This document shows, in pieces, positions 45,975-57,520 of a stretch of 64,000 nt of DNA. The stretch is from positions 675,001-739,000 of the forward strand of contig JALJCO010013448.1 in NCBI GenBank assembly GCA_023101725.1, given 5' to 3'. The DNA comes from Atherinomorus stipes. Taxonomy: Eukaryota > Chordata > Actinopteri > Atheriniformes > Atherinidae. The stretch's first letter is position 1. The number at the start of each line of letters is the position of its first letter. The translations under genes were made by a program, and so were the position numbers. The notes under the pieces were generated by a model, which did not search any database, had not been told where the DNA came from, and saw only the letters and a list, made by a program, of their open reading frames with translations.

Positions 45975-46495
45975 CGTTCAGAAGAAGAAGAAAACAAAGA
46001 AGAACAAGAAGAAGACAAAAAAGACAAAGAAGAATAAGATGATGATGAAGATGAAGAGGACAAAGAAGATGATGAAGAAAAAGAAAAAGACAACAACGAA
46101 GAAGACAAAGAAGAAGGAGACAACAGAGAAGAAGAAGAAGACAAAGAAGAGGAAGATGGCGAAGGAGGATAGGACGAAGAAGAGAGCTAAGAAAACGAAG
46201 AAGAAGAAGAAGAAGAAGACAACGAAAAAGAAGATGGTAAAGAAGAAGACGAAGAAGTTGAAGATGATGAAGACAAAGAAAAAGAAGATGAAGAAGTAGA
46301 AGAAGAAAAAGTAGAAGAAGAAAAAGAAGACGAAGAAGAAGGAGACAACGAAGAAGAAGGAAAAAGAAGAAGACGACAATTACGACAATAACGACAATGA
46401 CGAAGAAGACGAAGAAGCCAAAAAAGGAGAAGATGAAGAAGATGATGAAGACAAAGAAGAAGAAGACAAAGAAGAAGACGATGACGAAGAAGCAT
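45975..46495 (+). repeat. GAA/GAC-rich purine tract (520 bp)
   Basis: Irregular runs of GAAGAAGAC, AAAGAAGAA and GATGATGAAGAC. The plus strand is almost wholly purine except for C in GAC/AAC and some T. It reads as Lys/Glu on plus and as Ser or Phe runs on minus. The 133- and 107-codon minus frames are low-complexity artefacts. Confidence 0.95.
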
Positions 46496-47825
46496 TTCCT
46501 TCATTTCCATGTATCTTCACCTTTAACCTGCCTGTTTAATCATCAGCCACAAACGCAGCATCATTGACAAACTAATTAAACATTGATAAAACGACATTAG
46601 CATCAAGAAAAATGACCATTTTGTAACGTTAACTAGCTTAAACGAGAGCAACGTGGCTGACCGCACCGGCTGCTACTGACTAAAGATCGTAAAATAAAAA
46701 TAAATGTTATGCAACAATGAGGTAACTAATCCATAACATGGGCCTAAACGATGGTTTTTCCTGATATTTATATCTCCATTAACAAAGAAAATACTTCAGA
46801 TCTGTAGCTCGCCTTCTGGGTCGCCCTTACTCACAAGGTGGTGTCGGAGAATCTCAGGATTGAGGATATTCAGCCTCAAACTTGCCTCAACTTAACGTTC
46901 TGAGAATCGGGACTTGCACTTTGCAGGAGTGCGCATTTTTCAGATTGAGGGTTAAAGACAGGAACTGGAATTCACTCTCAGTGTCCAAACCACAGATTTA
47001 GATGGTGACCATATCACACATGAAGGCCCAGACCAACCGGACACCTAGACAGTGAAGGCACCACGAGTATCTTTGGCTCCTGCATTGAGACTGCACTTTA
47101 CTGTATTCTCCATCTGTAATGATCCGCTGCTGTAGTTCCCCCTTTGCAGGGGATTGCATCATGACGAGTGATGGGATGAATCATGAAAGACAGCCAGTGG
47201 GGCACTTAACAAGTGCATTCTCAGCTCCATGTCATTTTTCTCCAGCGCGATGAGGTTGGAGTCAGAATGAGCTCAAAACATTACATCAGATGTCAGCATG
47301 TGGCTCCTGCTGCAGGTTTTCAGCTGAAATAATAAACTTCACGGTTATAATTCTGTTGTCTCGCTGCTGCTCAAACACTGTTTACGTTTCTCAGATGAGA
47401 CGCTGTTGGTGTGTCGAGTGTCGCACCGTAAATAAACTGCAAGCTAAGCTGGACTCGTACAGCCGGAAGAGTTATGACTGCAGGTAACTGTAGCTGCAGC
47501 TAACCAGGCTACAACCAGGACAAAGATGTAGTCAATCAGATACAGGTCATCTATCAGTCCCGAGCAAGATTTTACTTTCACCAGGAAACATGGACGTAAG
47601 CCAGAAACTACAGATGTCTCCTCATCCAAGAGGATCTACTCGCCTTTCAGAGGCGTAAAAAGTTACTGAGCTTCGTGTGTCACTGATTAATAGTTTACTG
47701 GAAACGTTAAATACTGCGTCTTTTTGTACAAATATTTAGAATTATATGAAATGATTAAAAGTTCATTACAACACCGCTGACACGTGTTCTGTACAACAGG
47801 ACACGAAAAAATTTATTATGAACTG
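46496..47825. other. Unique sequence, no gene seen
   Basis: Unique sequence. Frames of 61-65 codons near 47290-47629 overlap on opposite strands and carry no domain. Nothing regulatory can be claimed. Confidence 0.5.
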
Positions 47826-49035
47826 TTTAAGGCTGATCCAGTTAATGAAGCTCCGGTTAACGAAAGTCCAATTAATGAAGGTCCAGTTAATGAAGGATGT
47901 GGAAATGGAGATCTAGTTTGCGAAGGTCTGGTTAATTAAGGTCTGGTTAATGAAAGTCCAGTTAACGAAGGTCCCAGTCATGAAGATCCAGCTAACAAAA
48001 GTCTTGTTAATAAAGGTCCAGTTAATAAAAAGTCTGGTTAATAAAGGTCCAATCAATCAAGGTGCGGTTAATGAAGGTCCAGTTAATGAAGGTCCACTTA
48101 ATGAAGGTCAAATTAATGAAAGTCCAGTTAATGAAGGATCTGGAAATGGAGATCTAGTTAGCAAAGGTCTGGTTAATTAAGGTCCAGTTAATGAAGGTCT
48201 GGTTAATGAAAGTCCAGTTAACGAAGGTCCAGTTAATGAAGGTCCCATTCATGAAGGTCCAGCTAACAGAAGTCTTGTTAATAAAGGTCCAGTTAATGAA
48301 AGTCTGGTTAATAAAGGTCCAATTAATCAAGATGCGGTTACTGAAGGTCCAGTTAATGAAGGTCTGGTTAATGAAGGTCCCATTAACGAAGGTCCAGCTA
48401 ACAGAAGTCTTGTTAATAAAGGTCCAATTAATCAAGGTGCATTTAATGAAGGTCCCGTTAATGAAGGTCCAGTTAACAAAAGTCTGTTTAATGAAGCTCC
48501 AATTAATTAAGATCCAGTTAACGAAGGCCCCGTTAACAAAAGTCCAGATAATTATGGTCCGCTTAATGAATTTCCAGGTAATGAAGGTCAATTTAATGAA
48601 GGCTGATCCAGTTAATGAAGATCAAATTAATGTAGGTCCAGTTCATGAAGGCCCGGTTAATGAAAGCCCAGTAATGTACATCAAATTATTGAAGGTCCAG
48701 TGAATTAAGGTCCAGTTAATGGTTGTCCAGTTAACAAAAGTCCAGTTGACAAACGTCTAGTAAATAAAGGTCCAGTTAATGAAGGTTCAGCTCATGAGGA
48801 TCCAGTTAACAAAGGTCAAGTTAACGAAAGTCCAGTTGACAAAGGTCTAGTAGATAAAGGTCCAGTTTATGATTGTCATGTTAATGAAGGTTCAGCTCAT
48901 GAGGATCCAGTTAACAAAGGTCAAGTTAACGAAAGTCCAGTTGACAAAGGTCTAGTAGATAAAGGTCCAGTTTATGATTGTCATGTTAATGAAGGTTCAG
49001 CTTATGAGGATCCTGTCAACAAAGGTCAAGTTTAT
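47826..49035 (+). repeat. 15-bp minisatellite (about 80 units)
   Basis: The unit is GGTCCAGTTAATGAA, with many variants (GGTCTGGTTAATGAA, AGTCCAGTTAACGAA, GGTCTTGTTAATAAA). The 5-codon period holds frames open: GPVNE on plus in one frame, LMKVQ in another, and TFINW on minus. At the 3' end a 105-bp block of seven units starting GAAGGTTCAGCTCATGAGGA is repeated exactly at 48781 and 48886, with a partial third at 48991. Confidence 0.96.
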
Positions 49036-49644
49036 AAATCCTGCATGCCTGCAGTTTCAGACATGGTTTGTGGGCCTTCAATGCTGCAGGACATAGTGAA
49101 TGTGGGGCATCTCATTCTGGCGTTACTGCAACTGAACTGCCTCTAAACTTCTTACTGTAAAATTTCCATATTTCTCCCTCAGGCCCAATGAAGAGTGCAA
49201 AGCCATATTTCTGGCAGGAGTAAAGGAACTGACACCAGGGACTCTCCCTTTTAGAAAACCTGAGGGGGAGAAGCAGTAAATTTCAGCTACTTTTTTACAG
49301 CCGTATGTTGAAGATCTGAGGAAACTGAATACAGTACTGTTATAGCCTGGACGCTTATTAAGCCCAGCCTTTAGTAATCGGAGGAAGGCTTGTTCTACAG
49401 CAGGTATGCTCACCAAGAAGAGGTGAAGAAGAAACACTGTTCTGAGAGTCACTCCGGCCTGGAACGAATGCTTCTTTTGCCCTGTCTGTAAACATTTATG
49501 TGTCCACTCACTGTAATATTCTTGGTGTAAATGGTTGGTTTTTCCTGTTCATTTGCGTGTTAACCCCAATATCTGATCAGCCAATCACAGACACTGGATT
49601 AAGGTGGTTCCCTTTATATATATATATATATATGTACTGTATAT
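49036..49644. other. Unique sequence with a short (TA)n
   Basis: Unique, with a (TA)n of about 18 bases near 49615-49633. The 109-codon minus-strand frame at 49123-49452 has a hydrophobic start but no domain, and I do not support it as a gene. The word GATCAGCCAATCACAGA near 49576 resembles part of the transposon that follows. Confidence 0.5.
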
Positions 49645-49647
49645 ACA

Positions 49648-50045
49648 CACACACTCACCAGCCACTTTATTAGGTACACCTTGCTAGTACCAGGTTGGAC
49701 CCCTTCTGCCTTCAGAACTGCCTTAATCCTTGGTGTCATAGATTCAACAAGATATTAGAAACATTCCTCAGAGATTTTGCTCCATGTTGACATATTGCAG
49801 CATCAGAGGATGCTACACTGCCGTCATACAGGGATGGACATGGTCAGCAACAATACTGAGTGAGGTTGTGGTGGTTAAACTGCCACGTTGATACGAAGGG
49901 GCCCAAAGTGGGACAAGAAAATCTCTCCCACACCATCACACCACCACCACCAAGCTGAACCGTTGATACAAGGCAGGATGAATCCATGCTTACATGTTGT
50001 TGACACCAAATTCTGAGCCTACCATCTGAATTTCGTAGCATCTTT
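49648..50045. mobile_element. Left end of the 'CACCAGCCACTTTATTAGG' DNA transposon
   Basis: It begins ACTCACCAGCCACTTTATTA followed by GGTACACCTTGCTAGTACCA. It continues with CCCTTCTGCCTTCAGAACTG and CCTTAATCCTTGGTGTCATA, then GGGATGGACATGGTCAGCAA, and stops near TTTCGTAGCATC. The start is the inverse of the right end at 10.62 kb. This is a left-hand half copy with no transposase frame. Confidence 0.85.
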
Positions 50046-51187
50046 TATCCTCCAATGTTAGTCTGACATTAAACTAATATTAAAATTTCATTGTCAAGAA
50101 AATTAGCATTTAGCAAAAAGAAAAAAAGGTCATGGGGTTAAAATAAAGCAGATTTACTGAAGAAGTGAATTTCATTTGACTAAAAGATCTTTTAACAAAA
50201 CCAGCTATTTTATTTTTTAAAAAACTAAAACTAGATGAATCATTCATGACGCCACCTTGTAATATTTACCTTCTGCTTCATTTCAGTCCATTCATGTCTG
50301 TTTGCTTCTCTTTGTGTCCATAAACTCTGTAAAATCTATAATAAAGCTGCTGTTGTTGAGCTTTTTCTGCACTCTGAGACAAGTCTTGACAAACCACCCA
50401 TCATCTGTGCTGTGATTCTGGATGTTCTGCATTTAGAAAGAAACCAATGAAACATTTTATTGTATGTTTACCATGTACTGCTTTCTTATTCACTAGAAGA
50501 ACACTGTGCTTGTGCAAGCTGTGGAAAAAAAAGATGCAGCGTCAGAGACAAGCCATGTTTTTAAAGGGGAAACGTCTCAAATGTACGGCTGGAGAGGGAC
50601 TGCATGTTGAAGATTTGACAGACTGAGTGAGTTGTTAAAATGAATAAGAACCTTGTAGCTTTTCATGCAACAACGGCTGGTTTAAAGCAATTATCGAACG
50701 ATATATCAGTTTAATGTAAGCGTGCCAGGAGACTCGTATTGAGAGTCTGCAGTGGAAAGTGAGCTGTACACATTTTCCTGACGGCTCCATAATGCATCCT
50801 ACAGGCCCAAACAAAAGCCCTCCAGCTCACGTTGCACAACCCCAGAGGAAACGTACAGTTGGAGATAAGAGTCTGAACAAACATTTCAGTGTTTCCCTGC
50901 TCGTACAAAGATTATTTTCAGCAGTTTGTGTATAAGGTCAGACGGGGAGTCCCTCATGTTAGAGGATGTTGTGTCTCTGGCTTCTTCACGGCTTTGTTTC
51001 TGCTTCCATAAAACATCACAAAACACATGAAAGCTGCTGCATGTTGGGTTCATCGCAGAAACGGCAGCGATGTTCTACATAAAACTGCACTGGGACAGAC
51101 TGAAAACGTGAACCAGCGTTTGACCCTGAAAACTCCACATTTTTCTGAAATTATACTCCATGTGAATTTTTAGAGAAAAAAATTTAT
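50046..51187. other. Unique sequence, no gene seen
   Basis: Unique sequence without a named repeat. The 65-codon minus-strand frame at 50711-50908 has no domain. Ordinary intergenic or intronic sequence. Confidence 0.5.
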
Positions 51188-52018
51188 GCAGAGTCACAGA
51201 ACCTTTAATCCCAGTCAGTATCCAAAACCATTAATCCCAATCAGCATCCAGAACCTTTAATCCCAGTCAACATCAGAACCTTTAATCCCTGTCAGTATCC
51301 AAAACCATTAATCCCAATCAGCATCCAGAACCTTTAATCCCAGTCAGCATCCAGAACCGTTATTCCCAGTCAGCATTAAAAATCTTAACCGCGGTCAGTA
51401 TCCAAAACCATTAATCCTAGTCAGCATCCAGAACCAATAATACCAGTCAGCATTAAAAACCTTAATCCCAGTCAGTATCTAAAACCTTTAATCCCAGTCA
51501 GCATCCAGAACCATTAATCCCAGTCAGCATTAAAACCCTTAATCCCAGTATGTATCCAAAACCGTTAATCCCAGTCAGCATCCAGAACCGTTAATACCAG
51601 TCAGCATTAAAAACCTTAATCCCAGTCAGTATCCAAAACCATTAATCCCAGTCAGCATTAAAACCCTTAATCCCAGTATGTATCCAAAACCGTTAATCCC
51701 AGTCAGCATCCAGAACCGTTAATCCCAGTCAGCATTAAAAACCTTAATCCCGGTCAGTATCCAAAACCATTAATCCCAGTCAGCATCCAGAACCATTAAT
51801 CCCAGTCAGCATCCCGAACCATTAATCCCAGTCAGCATTAAAACCCTTAATCGCCGTCAGTATCCAAAATCGTTAATCCCAGTCAGCGTCTAAAACCTTT
51901 AACCGCAGTTAGCATTAGAATCTTTAATCCCAGTCAGTGTCCAAAACTGTTAATCACAGTTAGCATCTAGAAACTTTAATCCCAGTTAGCATTAGAATCT
52001 GTAATCCCAGTCAGTGTC
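51188..52018 (-). repeat. 25/26-bp minisatellite, inverted copy (about 31 units)
   Basis: The unit AACCTTTAATCCCAGTCAGC plus ATCCAG is the exact reverse complement of the unit filling 665-3525. Variants specific to this array include CAGCATTAAAAACCTTAATC and CAGTATCCAAAACCATTAAT, which alternate in blocks. So the family occurs twice in the window, inverted and about 48 kb apart. Confidence 0.96.
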
Positions 52019-52397
52019 TTGTGGTACTGCACCGTTCGCTCTGTCAGGATCAGGATCAGCCAGACGGTGACAAATATGCGAGCCAACAATCCAATCACAC
52101 ACGTATCTCGTAGAAGACAGACAAACTGGGTCTGTCGTCTCTTGAAGTCAGGTTTTCTGTCTTTTGGACAGACTCTGGCACATCATCATCATCATTCTTT
52201 GCAGATAACCTTCGGTTTTAATTGCTTCTATGTTTCTATTTCTATGATGAAACTAATCAGCTGATCGGGCTCCAGGCTCAGTTTCCAGATCCAGAAGTAC
52301 GGACGTCCGGTGATTTCCTCCCTCTGAACCTGGACAGAACGGAGGTCACAGATGTGGGTCCTAAACACTTGAGACTGTTTTAAAATGATCAGGTTGC
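52019..52397. other. Unique sequence, no gene seen
   Basis: Unique spacer between the inverted minisatellite and hAT-like copy C. Includes a short CAT repeat near 52182. Confidence 0.5.
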
Positions 52398-53124
52398 TGG
52401 GGATGCACGATATAGTCGCCCCCACCGGTATCGACCTATATCGGCCTTTAAACTGAGTATCGGACATTCGGACAACTTCTCCTTCATCAAAAACTACAGA
52501 AATTTTCTTTTAGGATGTTCTGTGTGAACAGTTTATAGAACGGTCATATGTGTAAATAACCAATTAGGGCTGGGAAAAAAGCGATACACTGAAATATTGC
52601 GAAATTTGTATATGCAGATTTCATATTGATATGATATTTGAACACAATATTGATCTATTTTACCTACGAAATCTTGCGAGATTTTATCATTCTCTTAAAA
52701 ACTCTAGCAAGATTTCATGAAAACCTGCGAGATTTTGTAACAGAACGAAAAAAATTTCACGACATTTCTTGAGTGAAATAGATTGATACCATGTTCTTAG
52801 ATATCAAAGTGATATCAGCATATGAAAATATCGCGATATTTCAGCGTATCAATAATTTTTTCCACCCCTATCAAATATCCCCTGTTTTTAGGTTGTTTTT
52901 TTTTCTCAGGGAGAAGAAAATCCAGGTGGTTCTCGGATATCACGCACATATCCTCCTAGTTTTGTTTGAGCAACTGTCATTAAGTTTTTCTAATTTTGCA
53001 CAAGGAATGAATATTACATCATTTATTTTTCAGCTTTAATATCGGTATCAATATCGGTAATCGGCCACAAGTTTTAAAACATCAGCATATCTGATATCGG
53101 CCAAAATTGGAATATTATGCATCC
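52398..53124. mobile_element. hAT-like non-autonomous element, copy C
   Basis: GGGGATGCACGATATAGTCG opens the copy, and CGGCCAAAATTGGAATATTA plus TGCATCCA closes it. These are the ends of copies A and B, slightly decayed. The single inner unit runs from TAGGGCTGGGAAAAAAGCGA (52566) to TTTTTTCCACCCCTATC (near 52870). It is followed by TTTGCACAAGGAATGAATAT, shared with copy A near 5965. This copy gives the pre-expansion state of the tandem units in copy A. Confidence 0.78.
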
Positions 53125-54187
53125 AGTTGCCATAGATGGCGTTTCCTCAGCCCCCACTTCGACTGTGAAGAAGGTTGGAGGAACTTTTCACCGTGACCTC
53201 ACACATAGGTAAGTTCATCGTCCACTTCTGCAACATTTCCCTCACAATGAGCATCCTTCATCTTCGTCATGCAGGGCGTCAGATCTGGCTGAGTTTAAGG
53301 GTTAAAGTTTTAATATTGTGTCTTTCCTTAGGATAATCCTTTAGGCGTGAAAGCAGAGCCTCGTTTGGCTTTACAACAGACTTGAAACGGTAATTTCCTC
53401 ACCTGATATCCGTTTACAGGAAGAGATCAGGTGTTTCCCTCCCACAGCTCCAGCTGGAAACATGAGACGGCTTTTCCTGATCGCTCTCTGAGCATATTGT
53501 GACATTCTGAACGGAAACGGTTAGGTAAGAGTGAAAACATCCGCCATGATCCAGGTGAGTGATTGATGTGACCGTGAAGGTGCCGTTCCCACTTCTGGTT
53601 CTGTTCCAGCCCTTCCAATGTGTCTGATTTGCTGCTGCTGAACTCCTGATAAGCCCTTGGCTGAGGCAGGGACATCGTCAGCTGGGAGGTGTACAGCAGG
53701 GGGGGGATCTGAAACTGTATATGAGACACACCTGCTCTCAGCAGGTCTGCTGGCCTGTGAAAATCCGGCCTCTTTTCAGCGGCTGTGTTGGGAAAAGCAC
53801 ACCGAGCCGTGTGAGAGCTTCACAATGAAGGCAGCCGGAACAGAAGGCCGGATTTGCTCTTTTGACCCTGTTGTGTTTTCACCCTCAAACTTTGAAACAC
53901 TCTGAGTTCTGTGACTGTTTTCATCAAAGGAACATTGGCCTCGTTTGGAGACTCGCCCTTCCGTGGGAAGATTCATAGCGGGACGCGGCCGCAACACGAT
54001 CCACTCGCCGTCCATCGACTGTAAAGTTGTGACCCACCGTTTCTACGTACGTAGGGATCATGGAGTCTGGAAAAAATGTTTGTCTTCAACATAAAATGAA
54101 CCTGAAGCAAACAAAATAAATACAACTCCAGTTCAGATATCTGAGACGGTTTATGATGTGAATAAAAACCGAATCTCATCAACTTGT
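53125..54187. other. Unique sequence, no exon supported
   Basis: Unique sequence. Frames of 79-100 codons at 53427-54015 overlap on both strands and have no domain. Confidence 0.5.
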
Positions 54188-55075
54188 TTCATTCCCAGTA
54201 GAACATGAAGAACTGGTCTGTCTGCAGTCCAGAGTCCTGCTGCTGAACTGGTCTGCCTGCAGTCCAGAGTCCAGCTGCTGAACTGGTCCGCCTGCAGTCC
54301 AGAGTCCAGCTGCTGAACTGGTCTGTCTGCAGTCCAGAGTCCAGCTACTGAACTGGTCTGCCTGCAGTCCAGAGTCCTGCTGCTGAACTGGTCTGTCTGC
54401 AGTCCAGTCCTGCTGCTGAACTGGTCTGCCTGCAGTCCAGAGTCCTGCTGCTGAACTGGTCTGCCTGCAGTCCAGAGTCCAGCTGCTGAACTGGTCTGCC
54501 TGCAGTCCAGAGTCCTGCTGCTGAACTGGTCTGCCTGCAGTCCAGAGTCCAGCTGCTGAACTGGTCCGCCTGCAGTCCAGAGTCCAGCTGCTGAACTGGT
54601 CTGTCTGCAGTCCAGAGTCCAGCTACTGAACTGGTCTGCCTGCAGTCCAGAGTCCTGCTGCTGAACTGGTCTGTCTGCAGTCCAGTCCTGCTGCTGAACT
54701 GGTCTGCCTGCAGTCCAGAGTCCTGCTGCTGAACTGGTCTGCCTGCAGTCCAGAGTCCTGCTGCTGAACTGGTCCGCCTGCAGTCCAGAGTCCTGCTGCT
54801 GAACTGGTCTGCTTGCAGTCCAGAGTCCAGCTGCTGAACTGGTCTGCCTGCAGTTCAGAGTCCTGCTGCTGAACTGGTCTACCTGCAGTCCAGAGTCCTG
54901 CTGCTGAACTGGTCCGCCTGCAGTCCAGAGTCCTGCTGCTGAACTGGTCTGCCTGCAGTCTTTTTACAGACGTCTTACAACTGTTAAATTCAGATTCAGT
55001 GAATATTTTGATAAAATGTCTCAGTTTCATCATCTAATATGTTGTTAATGTTCCACTGAGAATAAAACATGATGA
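54188..55075. mobile_element. Fish DNA-transposon fragment carrying a minisatellite
   Basis: On the left GTTTCATTCCCAGTAGAACA, and on the right CAGTTTCATCATCTAATATG and TTCCACTGAGAATAAAACAT. These are words of the same transposon found at 13.5-16.4 and 30.5 kb. The 35-bp array lies between them. The natural reading is that the array expanded inside the copy, replacing its middle. Confidence 0.6.
54210..54960 (+). repeat. 35-bp minisatellite (about 21 units)
   Basis: The unit is CTGGTCTGCCTGCAGTCCAG plus AGTCCTGCTGCTGAA. Variants have GGTCCGCC, GTCTGTCTG, TCCAGCTGC or TCCAGCTAC. One 33-bp unit lacks AG. An eight-unit block (278 bp) is repeated: GGTCCG lies at 54285 and 54563 with the same series of variants following each, including the 33-bp unit. 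Each unit holds CTGCAG. Confidence 0.97.
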
Positions 55076-56471
55076 TATTTTTAGGAAAACGTTGAATTCA
55101 GCATTTCTGTTTTATGGAGTTTGTGTTTTCTTTAAACAAATAAATAAACAGCCAATGAAAATGCGGTAGGAAGTCCTCTTTGGTCGGCTGCACCATAATT
55201 AACACTGTTCTGCACAAAGCCTGTGATTTACGTCTGAGAAAAATAGGTGATAACTTTTCAACGGGGGGGGGGGGCATCATTATGACCAGTGTCACTGCTG
55301 GAAACGGTGATGAAACCTTCGATAAACCCATCAGGCTCCTCTTTCCTGAGCCATGGGAGGACACGGTGGCTCAGGCCCAGACCAGCACACGTGTCATCAT
55401 CCAGCCCAGAAACCAGCCACACACTGATAACGAGTCTTTGTGGCAGCATCCAGCAGTATTGAACCACATCCTGCGTGTCGGGGGAGCAGCCGAGGCAGGA
55501 GCACATCCCTTCTTCCTGCAAGCCTGTCACCAGCGAGGACCCGGCCTGATTAAAACTGAGAGGATGACACCGCTGTGACCTGTATGGATTTCTGAGGCTT
55601 CCAGCCACACTGCCCGACTGCATGTCTCTCTGTCTCTCTCTCTTGACAAAGCCGCCTGGGAGCCCCCCCCAACTCAGCCGCAGAATGCATAATTTAAGAA
55701 GCAGCAGGCAATCAATACCGAAAACAGTAATAATGACAAGGAGGGAGAGGAAGGAGGCATCAGAAGTTCCTGCTGTCCATCAGCAGCAGCAGTCCGAAGG
55801 ATCCACTTCTGATCCTGCTGCCAATTCCTCATCTTCACACCAAACTTCAGCAAAGCAGAATAATCCGGTTCAGGGCTGGAGTCCACGCAGAGTCAAATGT
55901 GATGCACTGCCCGGCCCCCCCCAAAAAGTCAAACAGGTATGAGCCTCCTATTGAATAACTACAGAAGACTGAGTACAGTTGAGACAGTTTTCGCTCCTCT
56001 CATTTCAATGCAAAAATTAGACATTAAAAGGGGTTTGAACAGAAGTTTTTTTTTCTTTTTTTTTAACAAAATGCATCCTCTATTTGTATACTACAAAATA
56101 ACCAAGAAATAATATCCTTGAGTTTAATTCAACAGGCAAACTTTAACAACAACAACAAAAAAAAATAATAAATAAAAAGAACTAATTATTTAATGGATTT
56201 TGCAAACAGTACACATGTTAACACAGTAACAGTGCAATAATAACAGAATGACAAGTCAGAGTAGCAGACTGTTCAAATGTAAAAAAACAAACAAAAACTC
56301 TTTGATTGGTTCTAATTTTGCCTAATTATGACTTATCTTGAAATTCTACTGTATGTCTGCGCTGCTGAACAGCATGCACAGCAACGGCGTTCTGCATCAG
56401 AGTACAGTTGAGACCGATGACCACCTCACACATTTCACTGAATTATGTGAAGACCTGACATGCTACGATAG

Positions 56472-56503
<32 letters not shown>

Positions 56504-56639
56504 TATCAGTTTTCAGTGCACAAAACAATGTTTGCAGATATATAAGTTAACTTTAAAAGCAACATAAAGGGAGGAAGATATTCACCGTGAATGCAACATG
56601 GTAAAATTAAAGTATTACCCGTCGTAAATATTTTTTTAA
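55076..56639. other. Unique sequence with simple repeats
   Basis: Unique sequence with a run of 11-12 G near 55263 and a (GATA)n of about 34 bases at 56467-56500. A 132-codon plus-strand frame (55180-55578) runs through the G-run and is opposed by a 121-codon minus frame. Neither has a domain. Confidence 0.55.
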
Positions 56640-57516
56640 AAGGAATAGTTCACCCTCAGAATGATTTAACTTTATTTTCCACTTACCCTGATGGTGAGCA
56701 AGACTCTGGACCACTTTTTTAATATGTCAAATGTAGCTGGAGTTCAGGGCGACTTCTCGTTTCCCCCCAATGGAGTTCGCCAGGGTCCCAGCCAAAAAGG
56801 TCCGTAAAAGTCCACGAAAAATTGTCAATATTCCTCCATACTGCTCGTCCAATGTAATCCAAGTGTCCTAAGTGGATAGCGTCCAGAATTTACTTGAAAC
56901 TACGCCATTTAGTATATTTTTACAGTCTAAACAAGACTACATCGCATGCCCAGCAAGCACGCCGATGCGCATTCACGAAACTACAGAAGCCACGGCAGAC
57001 GAGATCGCGCGTTCTCTTTTTCTTTCATTCTTTCTTTTAGATTAATATCCAACCCCTCCTGTGTTTGTCCCGGTTTGTTTAGAGCTCTTGCGCTCTTACC
57101 ACAATGTAAACAGTGAATTTCTTCTTCTACGCTTGCATTATCGGCAGAGTAGATCTGAACACAGAGGCTTCCGAAGTTTCGTGACCGCACATGTGCGCGC
57201 TTCATGGACGTAAACAATACTCCTTTTTAGACTCTAAAAATATACTAAATGACGTAGTTTCCAGTAAATTCTGGACGCTACCCACTCAGGAGACTTGGAT
57301 TACATGGGACGAGCAGTATGGAGGAATGTTGACAAGTTTTTGTGGACTTTTATGGACCTTTTTGGCTCGGACCCTGGCGAACTCCATTGGGGGGGAACGA
57401 GAAGTCGCCCTGAACTCCAGCTACATTTGACATATTAAAAAAGTGCTCCAGAGTCTTGCTCACCATGAGGGTAAGTGGAAAATAAAGTAAAATAATTCTG
57501 AGGGTGAACTATTCCT
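56640..57516. mobile_element. Complete TTAA foldback element (877 bp)
   Basis: TTAA at 56636-56639 and 57517-57520 flank inverted arms of about 300 bp. The left arm is AAGGAATAGTTCACCCTCAG, CACTTACCCTGATGGTGAGC, CTCCATACTGCTCGTCCAAT. The right arm is GACGAGCAGTATGGAGGAAT, CTCACCATGAGGGTAAGTGG, TGAGGGTGAACTATTCCT. The loop of about 270 bp contains CAGACGAGATCGCGCGTTCT and no transposase. TTAA targets fit Kolobok or piggyBac elements. The half copy at 21987-22504 is its right half. Confidence 0.92.
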
Positions 57517-57520
57517 TTAA

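Noticed and set aside
45978..46510. Ser-rich or Phe-rich proteins on the minus strand
   Set aside because: Low-complexity translation of the GAA-type tract.
48154..48703. 145- and 170-codon frames of TFINW and LMKVQ repeats
   Set aside because: These are opposite-strand readings of the same 15-bp array.
55180..55623. 132-codon plus and 121-codon minus frames
   Set aside because: They overlap on opposite strands; the plus frame is read through a G-run and neither shows a domain.
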